This document shows positions 16,884-25,344 of a stretch of 64,000 nucleotides of DNA, one piece after another. Position 1 is the first letter of the stretch. Each line of letters begins with the position of its first letter. The notes below the pieces were generated by a model, which worked only from the letters and a program-made list of their open reading frames with translations, was not told the DNA's origin and searched no databases. The position numbers and the translations under genes are program-made. This DNA comes from Chromobacterium sp. ATCC 53434 (GTDB lineage: Bacteria; Pseudomonadota; Gammaproteobacteria; Burkholderiales; Chromobacteriaceae): assembly GCF_002848345.1 (NCBI RefSeq), contig NZ_CP025429.1, positions 62,001 through 126,000 of the forward strand. Direction: 5' to 3'.

Positions 16884-17468
16884 CTAGCCGGCCGGCGCCA
16901 GATGCTTGTCCAGGCGGCTGAAGTGCTTTTCCAGCGGCGGGCGGCTGACGGGCGCCGCGCGTTTTTCCGGATCGAGCTGGCGGCCCAGTCCGAGGAAGCC
17001 GGTGATCAGCGTGTGTTCGCCCAGGCCCAGCTTTTCGCGCAGCGCCGGGTTGTAGGCCCACTCGCCGGTGCGCCAGAAGCAGTGGTAGCCGAGCGCCTCG
17101 GCGGCGACGACCATGTTCTGGATCGACGCGCCGGCCGACAGCACCTGCTCGATCTCCGGCACCGGAGCGGTCCGGTTCACGTCGAGCAGGCAGATGACGA
17201 TGTGCGGCGTCGCCAGCAGCTTGCGCTCGGCCTTGTCCCGGTAGGACGCCGCGCTCAGGCCGCTGTCCTCCGGGCGGGAGGAGGCGATCAGCTCGATCAG
17301 CATCGCCTTGTGCTCGGGATGGCAGACGATGAAGCGCCAGGGGCGCAGCCGCTTGTGGTCCGGCGCGGTCAGCGCGCACTGGAAGATGTCCTGCAGATCG
17401 GACGGCGGGATTTCGCCGTCTATCAGCGGTTGGGATTTGCGTTGCAATATCGTGTTGACGAGGCTCAC
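16884..17468 (-). CDS. Nitroreductase-family protein (YdjA-like)
   Basis: A 194-residue single-domain nitroreductase-fold flavoprotein. FMN-binding marks are RKSQPLIDGEIP at the start, LTAPDHKRLRPWRFIV, AGASIQNMVVAAEALGYHCFWRTG, and a C-terminal G-LGLGRQL segment. Proteins of this size transfer electrons from NAD(P)H through FMN to nitro, quinone or other organic acceptors; the substrate here is unknown. A GTG start is used, supported by AGGAGA 7 bases upstream. It lies 19 bp after the ferredoxin gene, which suggests a joint redox role. Confidence 0.82.
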   Translation of the reverse strand: MSLVNTILQRKSQPLIDGEIPPSDLQDIFQCALTAPDHKRLRPWRFIVCHPEHKAMLIELIASSRPEDSGLSAASYRDKAERKLLATPHIVICLLDVNRTAPVPEIEQVLSAGASIQNMVVAAEALGYHCFWRTGEWAYNPALREKLGLGEHTLITGFLGLGRQLDPEKRAAPVSRPPLEKHFSRLDKHLAPAG

Positions 17469-17487
17469 CGGCGTTCTCCTGTGGTGG

Positions 17488-17760
17488 TCAGTCGGGGATG
17501 ATCACGTGGGCGTCGCCGAGCAGCAGCGACGAGCAGGACAGCACATGGCCCTTTTCCAGCACGTGTTTTTGGGGGTGAAGCTCGCCGCTGGCCAGCTGTA
17601 CCCGGCAGGAGCCGCACAGGCCTCTGCGGCAGGAGCTGGGTATCGGCAACAGCATCTCCTCGATGTTTTCCAGTATCGATTTGTCCGGGTCGGCGTCGCC
17701 GACGTAGTCGGTGCCGCGGAAGGTGACCCGCAGCGACAGGGACGGGGGTGTGGCGTTCAT
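17488..17760 (-). CDS. 2Fe-2S plant-type ferredoxin
   Basis: A 90-residue ferredoxin with cluster ligands C44, C49, C52 (CRRGLCGSC) and C76 (VLSCSSLLL), the C-x4-C-x2-C-x23-C spacing of plant-type 2Fe-2S domains. The upstream ABC ATPase stop overlaps its ATG (ATGA), so translation is coupled. It is a candidate electron donor for the diiron oxidase or Fe/2OG enzyme in the same operon, or a partner of the nitroreductase-like flavoprotein downstream. The frame also runs open into the ATPase genes, but that part is shadow. Confidence 0.85.
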   Translation of the reverse strand: MNATPPSLSLRVTFRGTDYVGDADPDKSILENIEEMLLPIPSSCRRGLCGSCRVQLASGELHPQKHVLEKGHVLSCSSLLLGDAHVIIPD

Positions 17761-18722
17761 TGGCGGTTCTCGATCAGGAAGCAGGCGGCGCTGCGGTCGG
17801 CGAGCGCGCGCATGGCGGGCCGCTCGGCCGAGCAGCGGGGCTGGGCCTGCGCGCAGCGCGGGGCGAAGGCGCAGGCGGACGCGCCTGCGGCGGCGGTCTG
17901 CAGCTCGCCTGGCGGTGGCGGCACGCGTTTCGCGTCCTGCCGGCCGGGCATGCTGGCGACCAGCGCCTGGGTGTACGGATGGCGCGGCGAGTCGATGACG
18001 GTGCCGGCCTCGCCGTATTCCAGCAGCTGTCCGGCATACATCACCGCCACGTCGTCGGCGATGTGGCGGACGACGGACAGGTCGTGCGAGATGAAGACGA
18101 AGGTCAGTCGCAGTCTTTGCTGCAATTCCAGCAGCAGATTGAGGATCTGGGCCTGGACCGAGATGTCCAGCGCCGACAGCGGCTCGTCCAGCACCAGGAT
18201 CTCCGGCTGGCTGGCCAGGGCCCGGGCGATGCCGACCCGCTGGCGCTGTCCGCCGCTGAGGGCGCCGGGCAGCACGTGCAGGAACTGGCTGCCCAGCCCG
18301 ACGGCCTGCAGCTGCTGCTCGGCGATCCGCATCCGCTCCTCGCGCGACGGTCCGCCGCGGCGGGCCAGCGCGGTGGTGACGATCTGCCAGATCGGCTTGC
18401 GCGGGTTCAGCGAGGAATACGGATCCTGGAAGACCATCTGCACGCGGTGGTAATAGTCGCGCAGCGGGATGTCGGCGATGTCGGCGCTGTCGTTCCGGCC
18501 GGCGATGCGGATCGCGCCGGCGCTGGGCCGTTCCAGCTGCAGCAGCAGGCGGGCCAGCGTGCTCTTGCCGCTGCCGGATTCGCCGACCACGGCCAGGGTG
18601 CGGCCCTGGCGCAGCGGCAGCGAGACCTGGTCCAGCGCCTGGGTGTGGCCGGGTCGCAGCCACGAGCCGCCGGAGCGGAAGCGCTTGGAGAGCCGTTCGA
18701 TGGTGATGATGTCGTGTGACAT
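17757..18722 (-). CDS. Peptide/nickel-type ABC transporter ATPase, DppF-like
   Basis: A 321-residue ATPase. Walker A is GESGSGKSTLA, the signature is LSGGQRQRVGIA and Walker B is ILVLDEPLSALD, followed by the switch HDLSVVRHIADD. The C-terminal oligopeptide-transporter extension carries clustered cysteines (CAFAPRCAQAQPRC), typical of Dpp/Opp ATPases. It powers import by the permeases encoded upstream. It starts 9 bp after the DppD-like gene and overlaps the ferredoxin gene by 4 bases. Confidence 0.9.
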   Translation of the reverse strand: MSHDIITIERLSKRFRSGGSWLRPGHTQALDQVSLPLRQGRTLAVVGESGSGKSTLARLLLQLERPSAGAIRIAGRNDSADIADIPLRDYYHRVQMVFQDPYSSLNPRKPIWQIVTTALARRGGPSREERMRIAEQQLQAVGLGSQFLHVLPGALSGGQRQRVGIARALASQPEILVLDEPLSALDISVQAQILNLLLELQQRLRLTFVFISHDLSVVRHIADDVAVMYAGQLLEYGEAGTVIDSPRHPYTQALVASMPGRQDAKRVPPPPGELQTAAAGASACAFAPRCAQAQPRCSAERPAMRALADRSAACFLIENRQ

Positions 18723-18731
18723 TGGCGGTCC

Positions 18732-19691
18732 TCAGAGATGGCAGCGGTAGGTTGCCGCGCCATGGCCGACGCGCGGCTTCAGCGCCGGCGGCTGCGCGCA
18801 GCCGGCCTCGGCGCGCGGGCAGCGCGAGGAGAAGCGACAGCCGGCGATGGCCTGGCCTATCGGCGGCACCGTGCCCGGTATCGTCGGCAGGACGGTCTTT
18901 GGCGGCAAGGCGTGTGTCGGGCGGGCCGCCAGCAGGCCCTGGGTGTACGGGTGGGCGGGCAGGCCGGTCAGCATCGCCGCGCTGCCGGTCTCGACGATCT
19001 CGCCGGAATACATGACCTGGATGCGGTCGGTGTATTCCCCGATCACGCCGATATCGTGCGAGACCAGCAGGATGGACATGCCGCGCTGACGGCGCGCTTC
19101 CAGCAGCAGGTCCAGGATCTGGCGCTGGATGGTGACGTCCAGCGCGGTGGTCGGCTCGTCGGCGATCAACAGCTCGGGCCGGCAGGCCAGCGCCATCGCG
19201 ATCATCGCGCGCTGCGCCATGCCGCCGGACAGCTGGTGCGGATAGCTGGCCAGCCGCGCGCCGGGCGAGGCGATGCCCACCTGCTCCAGCAGTTCGGCGC
19301 CGCGCCGCGCGAGGCCGCGCCTGTCCAGACCGGGTTCGGTCCGGCGCAGGGTTTCCGCCAGCTGGCTGCCTATGGTCAGCGACGGGTTCAGCGCGCTCAT
19401 CGGATTCTGGAAAATCATCGTCGCCCGGCGGCCGCGCACGACCGACCAGTCGCGCTTGCGCAGCGTCAGCAAGTCGTGGCCGCACAGCTGGAGCCGCCTG
19501 GCCTCGACGCCGGCGCCGGGCGGCAGCAGGCCCATCAGCGCCAGATTGGTGACGCTCTTGCCGCAGCCGGATTCGCCGACCACACCCAGGACTTCCCCGC
19601 GTTCCAGCTGGAAGCTGATGTCGCGGATCACGGTTTTGGGGCCGTCGGCCGACGGCAGCCGGACCGTCAGGTTCTGCACGTCGATGATCAT
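18732..19691 (-). CDS. Peptide/nickel-type ABC transporter ATPase, DppD-like
   Basis: A 319-residue ATPase. Walker A is [11 protein letters not shown], the signature is [12 protein letters not shown] and Walker B is [13 protein letters not shown]. The C-terminal extension has the Cys pattern of DppD/OppD proteins ([14 protein letters not shown]). It pairs with the DppF-like subunit as the heteromeric motor. The ATG at 19691 overlaps the permease stop (ATGA), which fixes the start. A longer frame extends upstream but is shadow of the permease. Confidence 0.9.
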   Translation of the reverse strand: MIIDVQNLTVRLPSADGPKTVIRDISFQLERGEVLGVVGESGCGKSVTNLALMGLLPPGAGVEARRLQLCGHDLLTLRKRDWSVVRGRRATMIFQNPMSALNPSLTIGSQLAETLRRTEPGLDRRGLARRGAELLEQVGIASPGARLASYPHQLSGGMAQRAMIAMALACRPELLIADEPTTALDVTIQRQILDLLLEARRQRGMSILLVSHDIGVIGEYTDRIQVMYSGEIVETGSAAMLTGLPAHPYTQGLLAARPTHALPPKTVLPTIPGTVPPIGQAIAGCRFSSRCPRAEAGCAQPPALKPRVGHGAATYRCHL

Positions 19692-20536
19692 GGCTGGCCT
19701 CCCAGTTTCGGATCCAGTTTTTCCTGCAGGGCGTCGCCGAGCAGATTGAAGGTCAGCACGGTGGCCAGGATGCACATGCCCGGCAGCACCAAGAGATACG
19801 GGCTGGACTCGATGAAGGGGCGGGCGTCGGCCAGCATCGTCCCCCATTCCGCGAGCGGCGGCCTGGCGCCCAGGCCGAGGAAGCCCAGCGCGGCGATTTC
19901 CAGGATGGCGTCGCTGAAGCCCAGCGAGGCCTGGACGATGATCGGTCCCCAGCAATTGGGCAGCACTTCCGACCACAGGATGGTGAAGCGGGACGAGCCG
20001 CAGGTGTGGGCGGCCTGCACGTATTGCTTTTTCATCTCCAGCGAGGCCACCGAGCGGACGATGCGGATGAAGCGCGGCACCGCCACCAGCGTGATGGCGA
20101 CAGTCATGTTCAGCAGGCCCGGTCCCAGTACCGCCACCACCACGATGGCGAGCAGGATGCTGGGCAGGGTCATGACGATGTCGGTCAGGCGGGTGATCAC
20201 GGTGTCGATCCAGCCGCCGTACACGCCGGCGAGCAGGCCGAGCAGCGAGCCGGTCAGCATCGATACCGTCACCACGCCGAAGCCGATGCCCATCGAGCTG
20301 CGCGCGCCGTAGACCAAGCGCGCCAGCAGGTCGCGGCCCAGGTCGTCGGTGCCCAGCAGCGGGCCGCCGGCGAGGCCGGGGGCGGACCGCAGGCGGTCGC
20401 TGAGGCCGTAGGGGTCGAGGTGGACGATGAGCGGCGCGAGCAGGCCGAGGGCCATCAGCGCCAGCGTGCCGTACAGCGCCATCCGTCCCGTCGCGAGGCG
20501 CCAGGGGCGGTAAGGCCAAAATGGCTGTTTTGACAT
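19688..20536 (-). CDS. Peptide-type ABC permease, DppC-like
   Basis: A 282-residue inner-membrane permease. It has a short cytoplasmic tail, a first span at about 21-40, then five more in the BPD_transp_1 domain. The N-terminal part contains LLGTDDLGRDLLARLVYGARSS, the DppC/OppC mark, and the ATPase-coupling EAA loop lies in the segment EMKKQYVQAAHTCGSS. It forms a heterodimer with the DppB-like permease, whose stop is 2 bp upstream of this ATG. Confidence 0.9.
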   Translation of the reverse strand: MSKQPFWPYRPWRLATGRMALYGTLALMALGLLAPLIVHLDPYGLSDRLRSAPGLAGGPLLGTDDLGRDLLARLVYGARSSMGIGFGVVTVSMLTGSLLGLLAGVYGGWIDTVITRLTDIVMTLPSILLAIVVVAVLGPGLLNMTVAITLVAVPRFIRIVRSVASLEMKKQYVQAAHTCGSSRFTILWSEVLPNCWGPIIVQASLGFSDAILEIAALGFLGLGARPPLAEWGTMLADARPFIESSPYLLVLPGMCILATVLTFNLLGDALQEKLDPKLGGQP

Positions 20537-20538
20537 GA

Positions 20539-21546
20539 TCAGACTCGCATTCTGGGGTTGGCGACGCGATAGAGCAGATCGACGCCGGCATTGGTCAGGA
20601 TCACCAGCACGCCGATCAGCAGGATGCTGCCCTGGATCACCGGGTAGTCGCGGGCGTAGACGCTGTTGACGATGTAGCTGCCGACGCCGGGCCAGCCGAA
20701 GATGGTCTCGGTCAGAATGGCGCCGGCTATCGCCGAGCTGACGAAGAACAGTCCGCCGACGGTGATCACCGGCAGCAGGGCGTTGCGCAGCGCGTGCAGC
20801 CAGATGATGCGCAGCGCGGCCAGGCCCTTGGCGCGCGCGGTGCGGATATAGTCTTCGCCCAGCACCTCGCTCATGCTGGCCCGCGTCATGCGGGCGAAGA
20901 CGGCGATAGGCGTCGCGGCCATCGTCAGCGTCGGCAGCAGCAGGTGGTGCAGCGCGCTGAAAAAGGCGTCCAGGCCGTAGCGGGCGGTCGCCTCGGGCAG
21001 CAGGGTGTCGATCAGCATGAAGCCGGTCGCCGGCCGGATGTCGAAGGCGATGTCCAGCCGGCCGGAAACCGGCGTCAGGCCCAGCATCTCGGAGAACACC
21101 AGGATCAGCACCAGGCCCAGCCAGAACACCGGCATCGAATAGCCTATCAGCGAGCCGACGGTGATCAGCTTGTCGACGACGCTGCGGCGGCGGATGGCGG
21201 CGATCACGCCGGCGGGCACGCCCACCAGCAGCGACAGCAGGATCACCGCGACGCCGAGCTCGATGGTGGCCGGCCAGCGCGCTAGCAACTCGGTCTGCAC
21301 CGAGCGGCCGGAGACGATGGACGAGCCGAAGTCGCCGCCGGAAGCCCGGCCGACAAAGCCGAGATACTGCTCGAACAGCGGCCTGTCCAGGCTCAGCCGG
21401 TGCAGCGCCTCCTGGTATTGCCTGGGGTCGGCGCCTCGCTCGCCTATCATCAGCAGCACCGGGTTGCCCGGCGCCAGCCGGATCACGAAGAACGCGATCA
21501 GCGTGATGCCGAGCAGGGTGCAGAGTAAGGTCCCTAACTTGATCAT
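20539..21546 (-). CDS. Peptide-type ABC permease, DppB-like
   Basis: A 335-residue permease with a first span at residues 4-24 and five further spans. It carries DppB marks RLAPGNPVLLMIGERG, the periplasmic loop DRPLFEQYLGFVGRASGGDFGSS, and the EAA coupling loop VLGEDYIRTARAKGLA. The ATG at 21546 lies 11 bp after the solute-binding-protein gene. It forms the membrane channel with the DppC-like partner for peptide or peptide-like ligands. Confidence 0.9.
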   Translation of the reverse strand: MIKLGTLLCTLLGITLIAFFVIRLAPGNPVLLMIGERGADPRQYQEALHRLSLDRPLFEQYLGFVGRASGGDFGSSIVSGRSVQTELLARWPATIELGVAVILLSLLVGVPAGVIAAIRRRSVVDKLITVGSLIGYSMPVFWLGLVLILVFSEMLGLTPVSGRLDIAFDIRPATGFMLIDTLLPEATARYGLDAFFSALHHLLLPTLTMAATPIAVFARMTRASMSEVLGEDYIRTARAKGLAALRIIWLHALRNALLPVITVGGLFFVSSAIAGAILTETIFGWPGVGSYIVNSVYARDYPVIQGSILLIGVLVILTNAGVDLLYRVANPRMRV

Positions 21547-21557
21547 GCGCTCGGCTC

Positions 21558-23165
21558 TCAGCGGTTCTGATACGACAGGGGCGCGAAGTAGTCCATGTCG
21601 AACGGATTCACGACGAAGCCGTTCACGCGCGCGCTCAGCACGCGGTAGACCTTGGAGTGCGCGATCGGGATGATGGGCTCGTCCTTGCTCAGCTGCTGCA
21701 GCGCCTGCTGGTAGAGCTTGCTGCGGACCTTGGCGTCGTCGGTGCGGCGGGCGTCGCTGATCAGCTTGTTGAACGTCGGCTGGCAGTAGCGAGAGTTGTT
21801 GGAGCCCCGGGTGACGGAGTCGCAGCTGAGCAGCGTGTACAGGAAGTTGTCCGGATCGCCGTTGTCGCCGGACCAGCCCAGCTGCACCATCTGGTGCTCG
21901 CCGCGCTTGACCTTGTCCAGATAGGTGGCCCAGTCGAACGTCGCCAGCTCGACCTTGATGCCCACCTTGGCCAGATCGGCCTGCATCATTTCCCCCATCT
22001 TGCGGCCGTTGGGGTTGTAGGGGCGGCTGACCGGCAGCGTCCACAAGGTGGTGCTGAAGCCCTTGGCGTAGCCGGCCTGGGCCAGCAGCGCGCGCGCCTT
22101 GACCGGGTCGTAGCCATAGGTCTGCACCTTGTCGGTGTAGGACCACATGGTCGGCGGGTACGGGTTGATCGCGACCTTGGCGTTGCCCAGGTAGACCGCG
22201 TTGACATAGGCCTGCTTGTTCAGCGCGTAGGCGACGGCGCGGCGTACCAGCACATTGTTGAACGGCGGCTTCTCGACGTTCATCGCCAGGTAGCCGATGT
22301 TCATGCTGTCCTGCTCGCTGAGCCGCAGTTGCCGGTTGTCGCGAATGATCTGCAGATCGGCCGGGGACGGCGACACCGCGATCTGGCATTCGCCCTTTTT
22401 CATTTTCTGCAGTCGCACGCTGGCGTCGGGCGTGATCGCGAACACCAGATTGCGGATCTTGGGCTTGGCGCCCCAGTACTGCGGATTGGCGGCGTAGCGT
22501 ATCGTGCTGTCCTTCAGATAGCTGCTGAAGGCGTAGGGGCCGGTGCCGACCGGCAGGATGTCGATGTCGGCCGGCCGGCCGGCCTTCTGCAGGCGGCCGC
22601 CGTATTCGGCGGACAGGATGGACATGAAGGGCATGGCCAGATCGGTCAGGAACGGCGCTTCCGGCCGGGTCAGCACGATGCGCACGCTGTAGTCGTCTAT
22701 CTTGCCGACCGAGGCGATCAGCTTGTCCATGCCCATGCCCTGGAAGTACTGGTAGTTGCCGCCGCCGACCGCGTGGAACGGATGGTCGGCCTTCAGTTGG
22801 CGGTTGAACGAGAACAGCACGTCGTCGGCGTTGAAGTCGCGGCTGGGCGTGAAGAAGGCGGTCTTGTGGAATTTGACGCCGCGGCGCAGCTTGAAGACAT
22901 AGGTTTTCTGATCGGCGGACACGGTCCAGCTTTCCGCCAGCGCCGGCGCGACGCGGGAGCCGCCGGGGGCGAAATCCACCAGGCGGTCGTACAGCGTGGT
23001 GGTGGTGGCGTTGCGGGCGGTGCCGGACAGCGTGATCTGCGGGTTCAGCGATTCGGGGCTGCCCTCGGAGCAATACACCAGGGTGTCGTCGGCCGGGGCC
23101 GCGTGCGACAGTTGCGGCGCGGCGCCGAGCAGCGCCGCCAGCAGGGGAGCGATTTTCTTGTTCAT
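21558..23165 (-). CDS. ABC transporter solute-binding protein, family 5 (DppA-like)
   Basis: A 535-residue periplasmic protein with a signal peptide (residues 1-22, ...LSHAAPADD). The SBP_bac_5 layout is clear: LVYCSEGSPESLNPQIT near the start, WTVSADQKTYVFKLRRGVKFH, ADDVLFSFNR, LPVGTGPYAFSSY, VRRAVAYALNKQAY and a C-terminal YFAPLSYQNR. Members bind di- or oligopeptides, haem or metal chelates. Its place beside an oxygenase and ATP-grasp ligase suggests uptake of a dipeptide-like molecule. It starts 84 bp after the Fe/2OG gene. Confidence 0.9.
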   Translation of the reverse strand: MNKKIAPLLAALLGAAPQLSHAAPADDTLVYCSEGSPESLNPQITLSGTARNATTTTLYDRLVDFAPGGSRVAPALAESWTVSADQKTYVFKLRRGVKFHKTAFFTPSRDFNADDVLFSFNRQLKADHPFHAVGGGNYQYFQGMGMDKLIASVGKIDDYSVRIVLTRPEAPFLTDLAMPFMSILSAEYGGRLQKAGRPADIDILPVGTGPYAFSSYLKDSTIRYAANPQYWGAKPKIRNLVFAITPDASVRLQKMKKGECQIAVSPSPADLQIIRDNRQLRLSEQDSMNIGYLAMNVEKPPFNNVLVRRAVAYALNKQAYVNAVYLGNAKVAINPYPPTMWSYTDKVQTYGYDPVKARALLAQAGYAKGFSTTLWTLPVSRPYNPNGRKMGEMMQADLAKVGIKVELATFDWATYLDKVKRGEHQMVQLGWSGDNGDPDNFLYTLLSCDSVTRGSNNSRYCQPTFNKLISDARRTDDAKVRSKLYQQALQQLSKDEPIIPIAHSKVYRVLSARVNGFVVNPFDMDYFAPLSYQNR

Positions 23166-23249
23166 TTTGCGTGGAATCCGGATGGGGGCGGTAAAGGCCG
23201 GGCGGGCGGCGGCGGTGGGGCCACGCCCGGCGTCGCGTGTGGCGCGGGC

Positions 23250-24029
23250 TTAGGACCAGAGGCCCAGGCTGCCGTCCTGTTTCAGGCCGATGAAGGAGGT
23301 CTGGGAGATGCGGTGGCCGTCGGTATTGCCCAGGATCTCGTGGAAGTTCTGCGTGTTGAACAGGATCAGGTCGCCCACTTTCGGACGGATGCGCAGGTGG
23401 TCCTCGCGCTCCAGCACCTCGTAGGGGAAGTAGTACTCGCCCGGCACCTTCATGTGGTCGTTGGCGGCGGTGTGGATGGTGTCGTAGATCACCAGTTCGC
23501 CGCCGGTGTTCAGCATGCTGTAGTAGATGTTCCAGGTCATCTGGCGGCTGATCTCGGTGACGGACCACGGCTGCTTGATGTGGCTGGGCGCGTGGTCGGC
23601 GTGCAGGCGGCCGTGGCCGCGGAAGCTGCGGAAGGCGCCGGCGAAGTACTGGCCGAAGCCGGGCTCCTCGAACAGGCCGACCGGGCGGCCGGTCTGGGCA
23701 AGCGCGTCGATGACCATCGCCACCGGATCGATGTTCAGGCTGTCGTAGATCTCGTCTATCACTTGCTGGGCCTGATCCTTCTTGTCGAAGTAGATCGGCT
23801 TCTCCGAATGGGCCCATTGGTTGTGGCACAGGCCGATGTGATGGACCGGGATGTCCTTCAGGTGGTCGTAGTTGTCGAAGGCCGTCTCGCGCAGCCGCTG
23901 CGCCACCCGCTCACAGGTTTCGACCGGGATGAAGTTTTCGACGATGATGCCGGGGATCTTGAAATCCATCAGCAGGTTCAGGTTTTCTTCGGTCAGTGCG
24001 CACAGTTCGTTGCGAATCCAGTTAGCCAT
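23250..24029 (-). CDS. 2-oxoglutarate/Fe(II)-dependent oxygenase, BesD-like but with complete HxD...H triad
   Basis: A 259-residue cupin-fold oxygenase. The iron ligands are H143 and D145 (RLHADHAPSH) and H230 (FNTQNFHEILGN), with R240 (GHRISQTSF) as the 2-oxoglutarate anchor. Size and surroundings (HDO, ATP-grasp, MFS) recall BesD, the lysine halogenase, where the Asp is replaced by Gly to make room for chloride. Here the Asp is present, so hydroxylation of an amino acid, perhaps lysine-like, is the better guess. It has no signal peptide. Homology to BesD is inferred from motifs and context; the substrate is unproven. Confidence 0.7.
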   Translation of the reverse strand: MANWIRNELCALTEENLNLLMDFKIPGIIVENFIPVETCERVAQRLRETAFDNYDHLKDIPVHHIGLCHNQWAHSEKPIYFDKKDQAQQVIDEIYDSLNIDPVAMVIDALAQTGRPVGLFEEPGFGQYFAGAFRSFRGHGRLHADHAPSHIKQPWSVTEISRQMTWNIYYSMLNTGGELVIYDTIHTAANDHMKVPGEYYFPYEVLEREDHLRIRPKVGDLILFNTQNFHEILGNTDGHRISQTSFIGLKQDGSLGLWS

Positions 24030-24086
24030 GATGCGATGCCTCGTTAAATGGTGATTGAATGGTTCTGCCGCCGGGCTCCGGCGGCC

Positions 24087-25334
24087 TCAATTCGATGAAA
24101 ATGCCGGAACCGGCGATTTGTAGCTGGCGACGGCCAGGCTGATGATCAGCAGGTAGGCGGTCATCAGCGTCCCTATCATCAGCAGGTAGTCGTGGCCCAG
24201 GTGGTCGAGCAGCATGCCGACCGCGGTCGACAGCACGCTGGCGCACAGGCAGCCGACGGCGAAGGAGATGCCGAACACCGAGCCCAGCTGTCCCTTGGGC
24301 GCGAAGGCCACGATGCCGCTGAAACCCATCATCCAGACGAACTCGAACACGACGATCATCAGGGTGAAGAGCGCGGCGCTGGCCAGCGGCTGCCGCACGC
24401 AGACGGTGGCGACGTACAGCCCCGCCGCTACCAGCGACAGGCCGGCGGTCAACAGCTGGGTCTGGCCGAAGGGGCGCTCGAACAACCGGTATTTCTTGCA
24501 GAAGAACGAGAACGACGACGAGCCGGCGATGATGGCGACGCTGGCCAGGATGTAGGACGCCGACACCGCGCCGGAGCCCAGACCCAGCTTCTGGATCGGG
24601 AAGATCGGCTGCAGGGTGCTGTAGGTCCCCTGGAAGAAGGTCGCGGTCAGCGGCGGCAGCAGGGCGCAGATGAACAGGCGGCGGTCGCCGTTCAGCGCGT
24701 CGCGGTATTCCTTGACGCGGACGGCGAGCGTGCGCCGCTGCGGGCTGCCGGTGTCGCCGAGCTCTTCTATGCTGCGGGTCAGGAAGACCAGCAGCGCCGA
24801 TACCACGAAGGTGACGGCGTCCAGCGCCACCACCAGGCGGATGTCGATCTTGTTGGCGACGAAGACGCCGAGCACCGCGGCCAGCCCGATCCCGACGTGA
24901 TAGCTCGATTGCAGGAAGGACGCGTAGTGGGTCGCCTTCGCCTTCGGAAACAGCACGCGGCTGGCGACGGTCTTGTTGATCCGGTTGACGTGGTCGACCA
25001 GCCCGCGAACCAGCAGCAGGCCCGCTACCGCCAGATACTCGCCCTGCGAGACGAAGAGCAGGACCGGCAGGGTCATCACGGCCGACACCATGTCGAGCAG
25101 ATACCATCGCGTCCGCGGGTTCATGCCGTGGTCCCAGTCGCTGCGGTACAGCACCACCAGCAAGGCCGGCAGCCATTGCAGCGAGATGAAGATCGACGTC
25201 ATCAGCCCCGATTGCGTCTTGGCGTAGACGGTGACGGCGAGCACGATGTGCAGCAGCACGGAGCCGGCCGACGAAATGGTGAAGGCGGACGTGCTTAGCA
25301 GTAGGTTAAGCCTGCCCCTGTTGAGCTGGATCAT
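24087..25334 (-). CDS. MFS transporter
   Basis: A 415-residue membrane protein with about 12 spans. It has MFS features of the MdtH/enterobactin-exporter-like type: ISLQWLPALLVVLYRSDWDHGM in loop 2-3 and FGISFAVGCLCASVLSTAVGMLLDHLG late in the protein. The substrate cannot be read. Its start is 10 bp after the ATP-grasp gene, so the two are translated from one message. Export of the ligase product, giving self-protection or secretion, is the likely role. Confidence 0.82.
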   Translation of the reverse strand: MIQLNRGRLNLLLSTSAFTISSAGSVLLHIVLAVTVYAKTQSGLMTSIFISLQWLPALLVVLYRSDWDHGMNPRTRWYLLDMVSAVMTLPVLLFVSQGEYLAVAGLLLVRGLVDHVNRINKTVASRVLFPKAKATHYASFLQSSYHVGIGLAAVLGVFVANKIDIRLVVALDAVTFVVSALLVFLTRSIEELGDTGSPQRRTLAVRVKEYRDALNGDRRLFICALLPPLTATFFQGTYSTLQPIFPIQKLGLGSGAVSASYILASVAIIAGSSSFSFFCKKYRLFERPFGQTQLLTAGLSLVAAGLYVATVCVRQPLASAALFTLMIVVFEFVWMMGFSGIVAFAPKGQLGSVFGISFAVGCLCASVLSTAVGMLLDHLGHDYLLMIGTLMTAYLLIISLAVASYKSPVPAFSSN

Positions 25335-25344
25335 GTGGGCGCCT

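Noticed and set aside
20539..23829. 1096-codon minus-strand frame
   Set aside because: Only its last 335 codons are real (DppB-like permease, start 21546). The rest is an out-of-frame shadow of the solute-binding protein and oxygenase genes.
23250..24029. Assignment as a BesD-type halogenase
   Set aside because: H143-A-D145 keeps the Asp iron ligand that halogenases lack, so there is no chloride site in the usual position.
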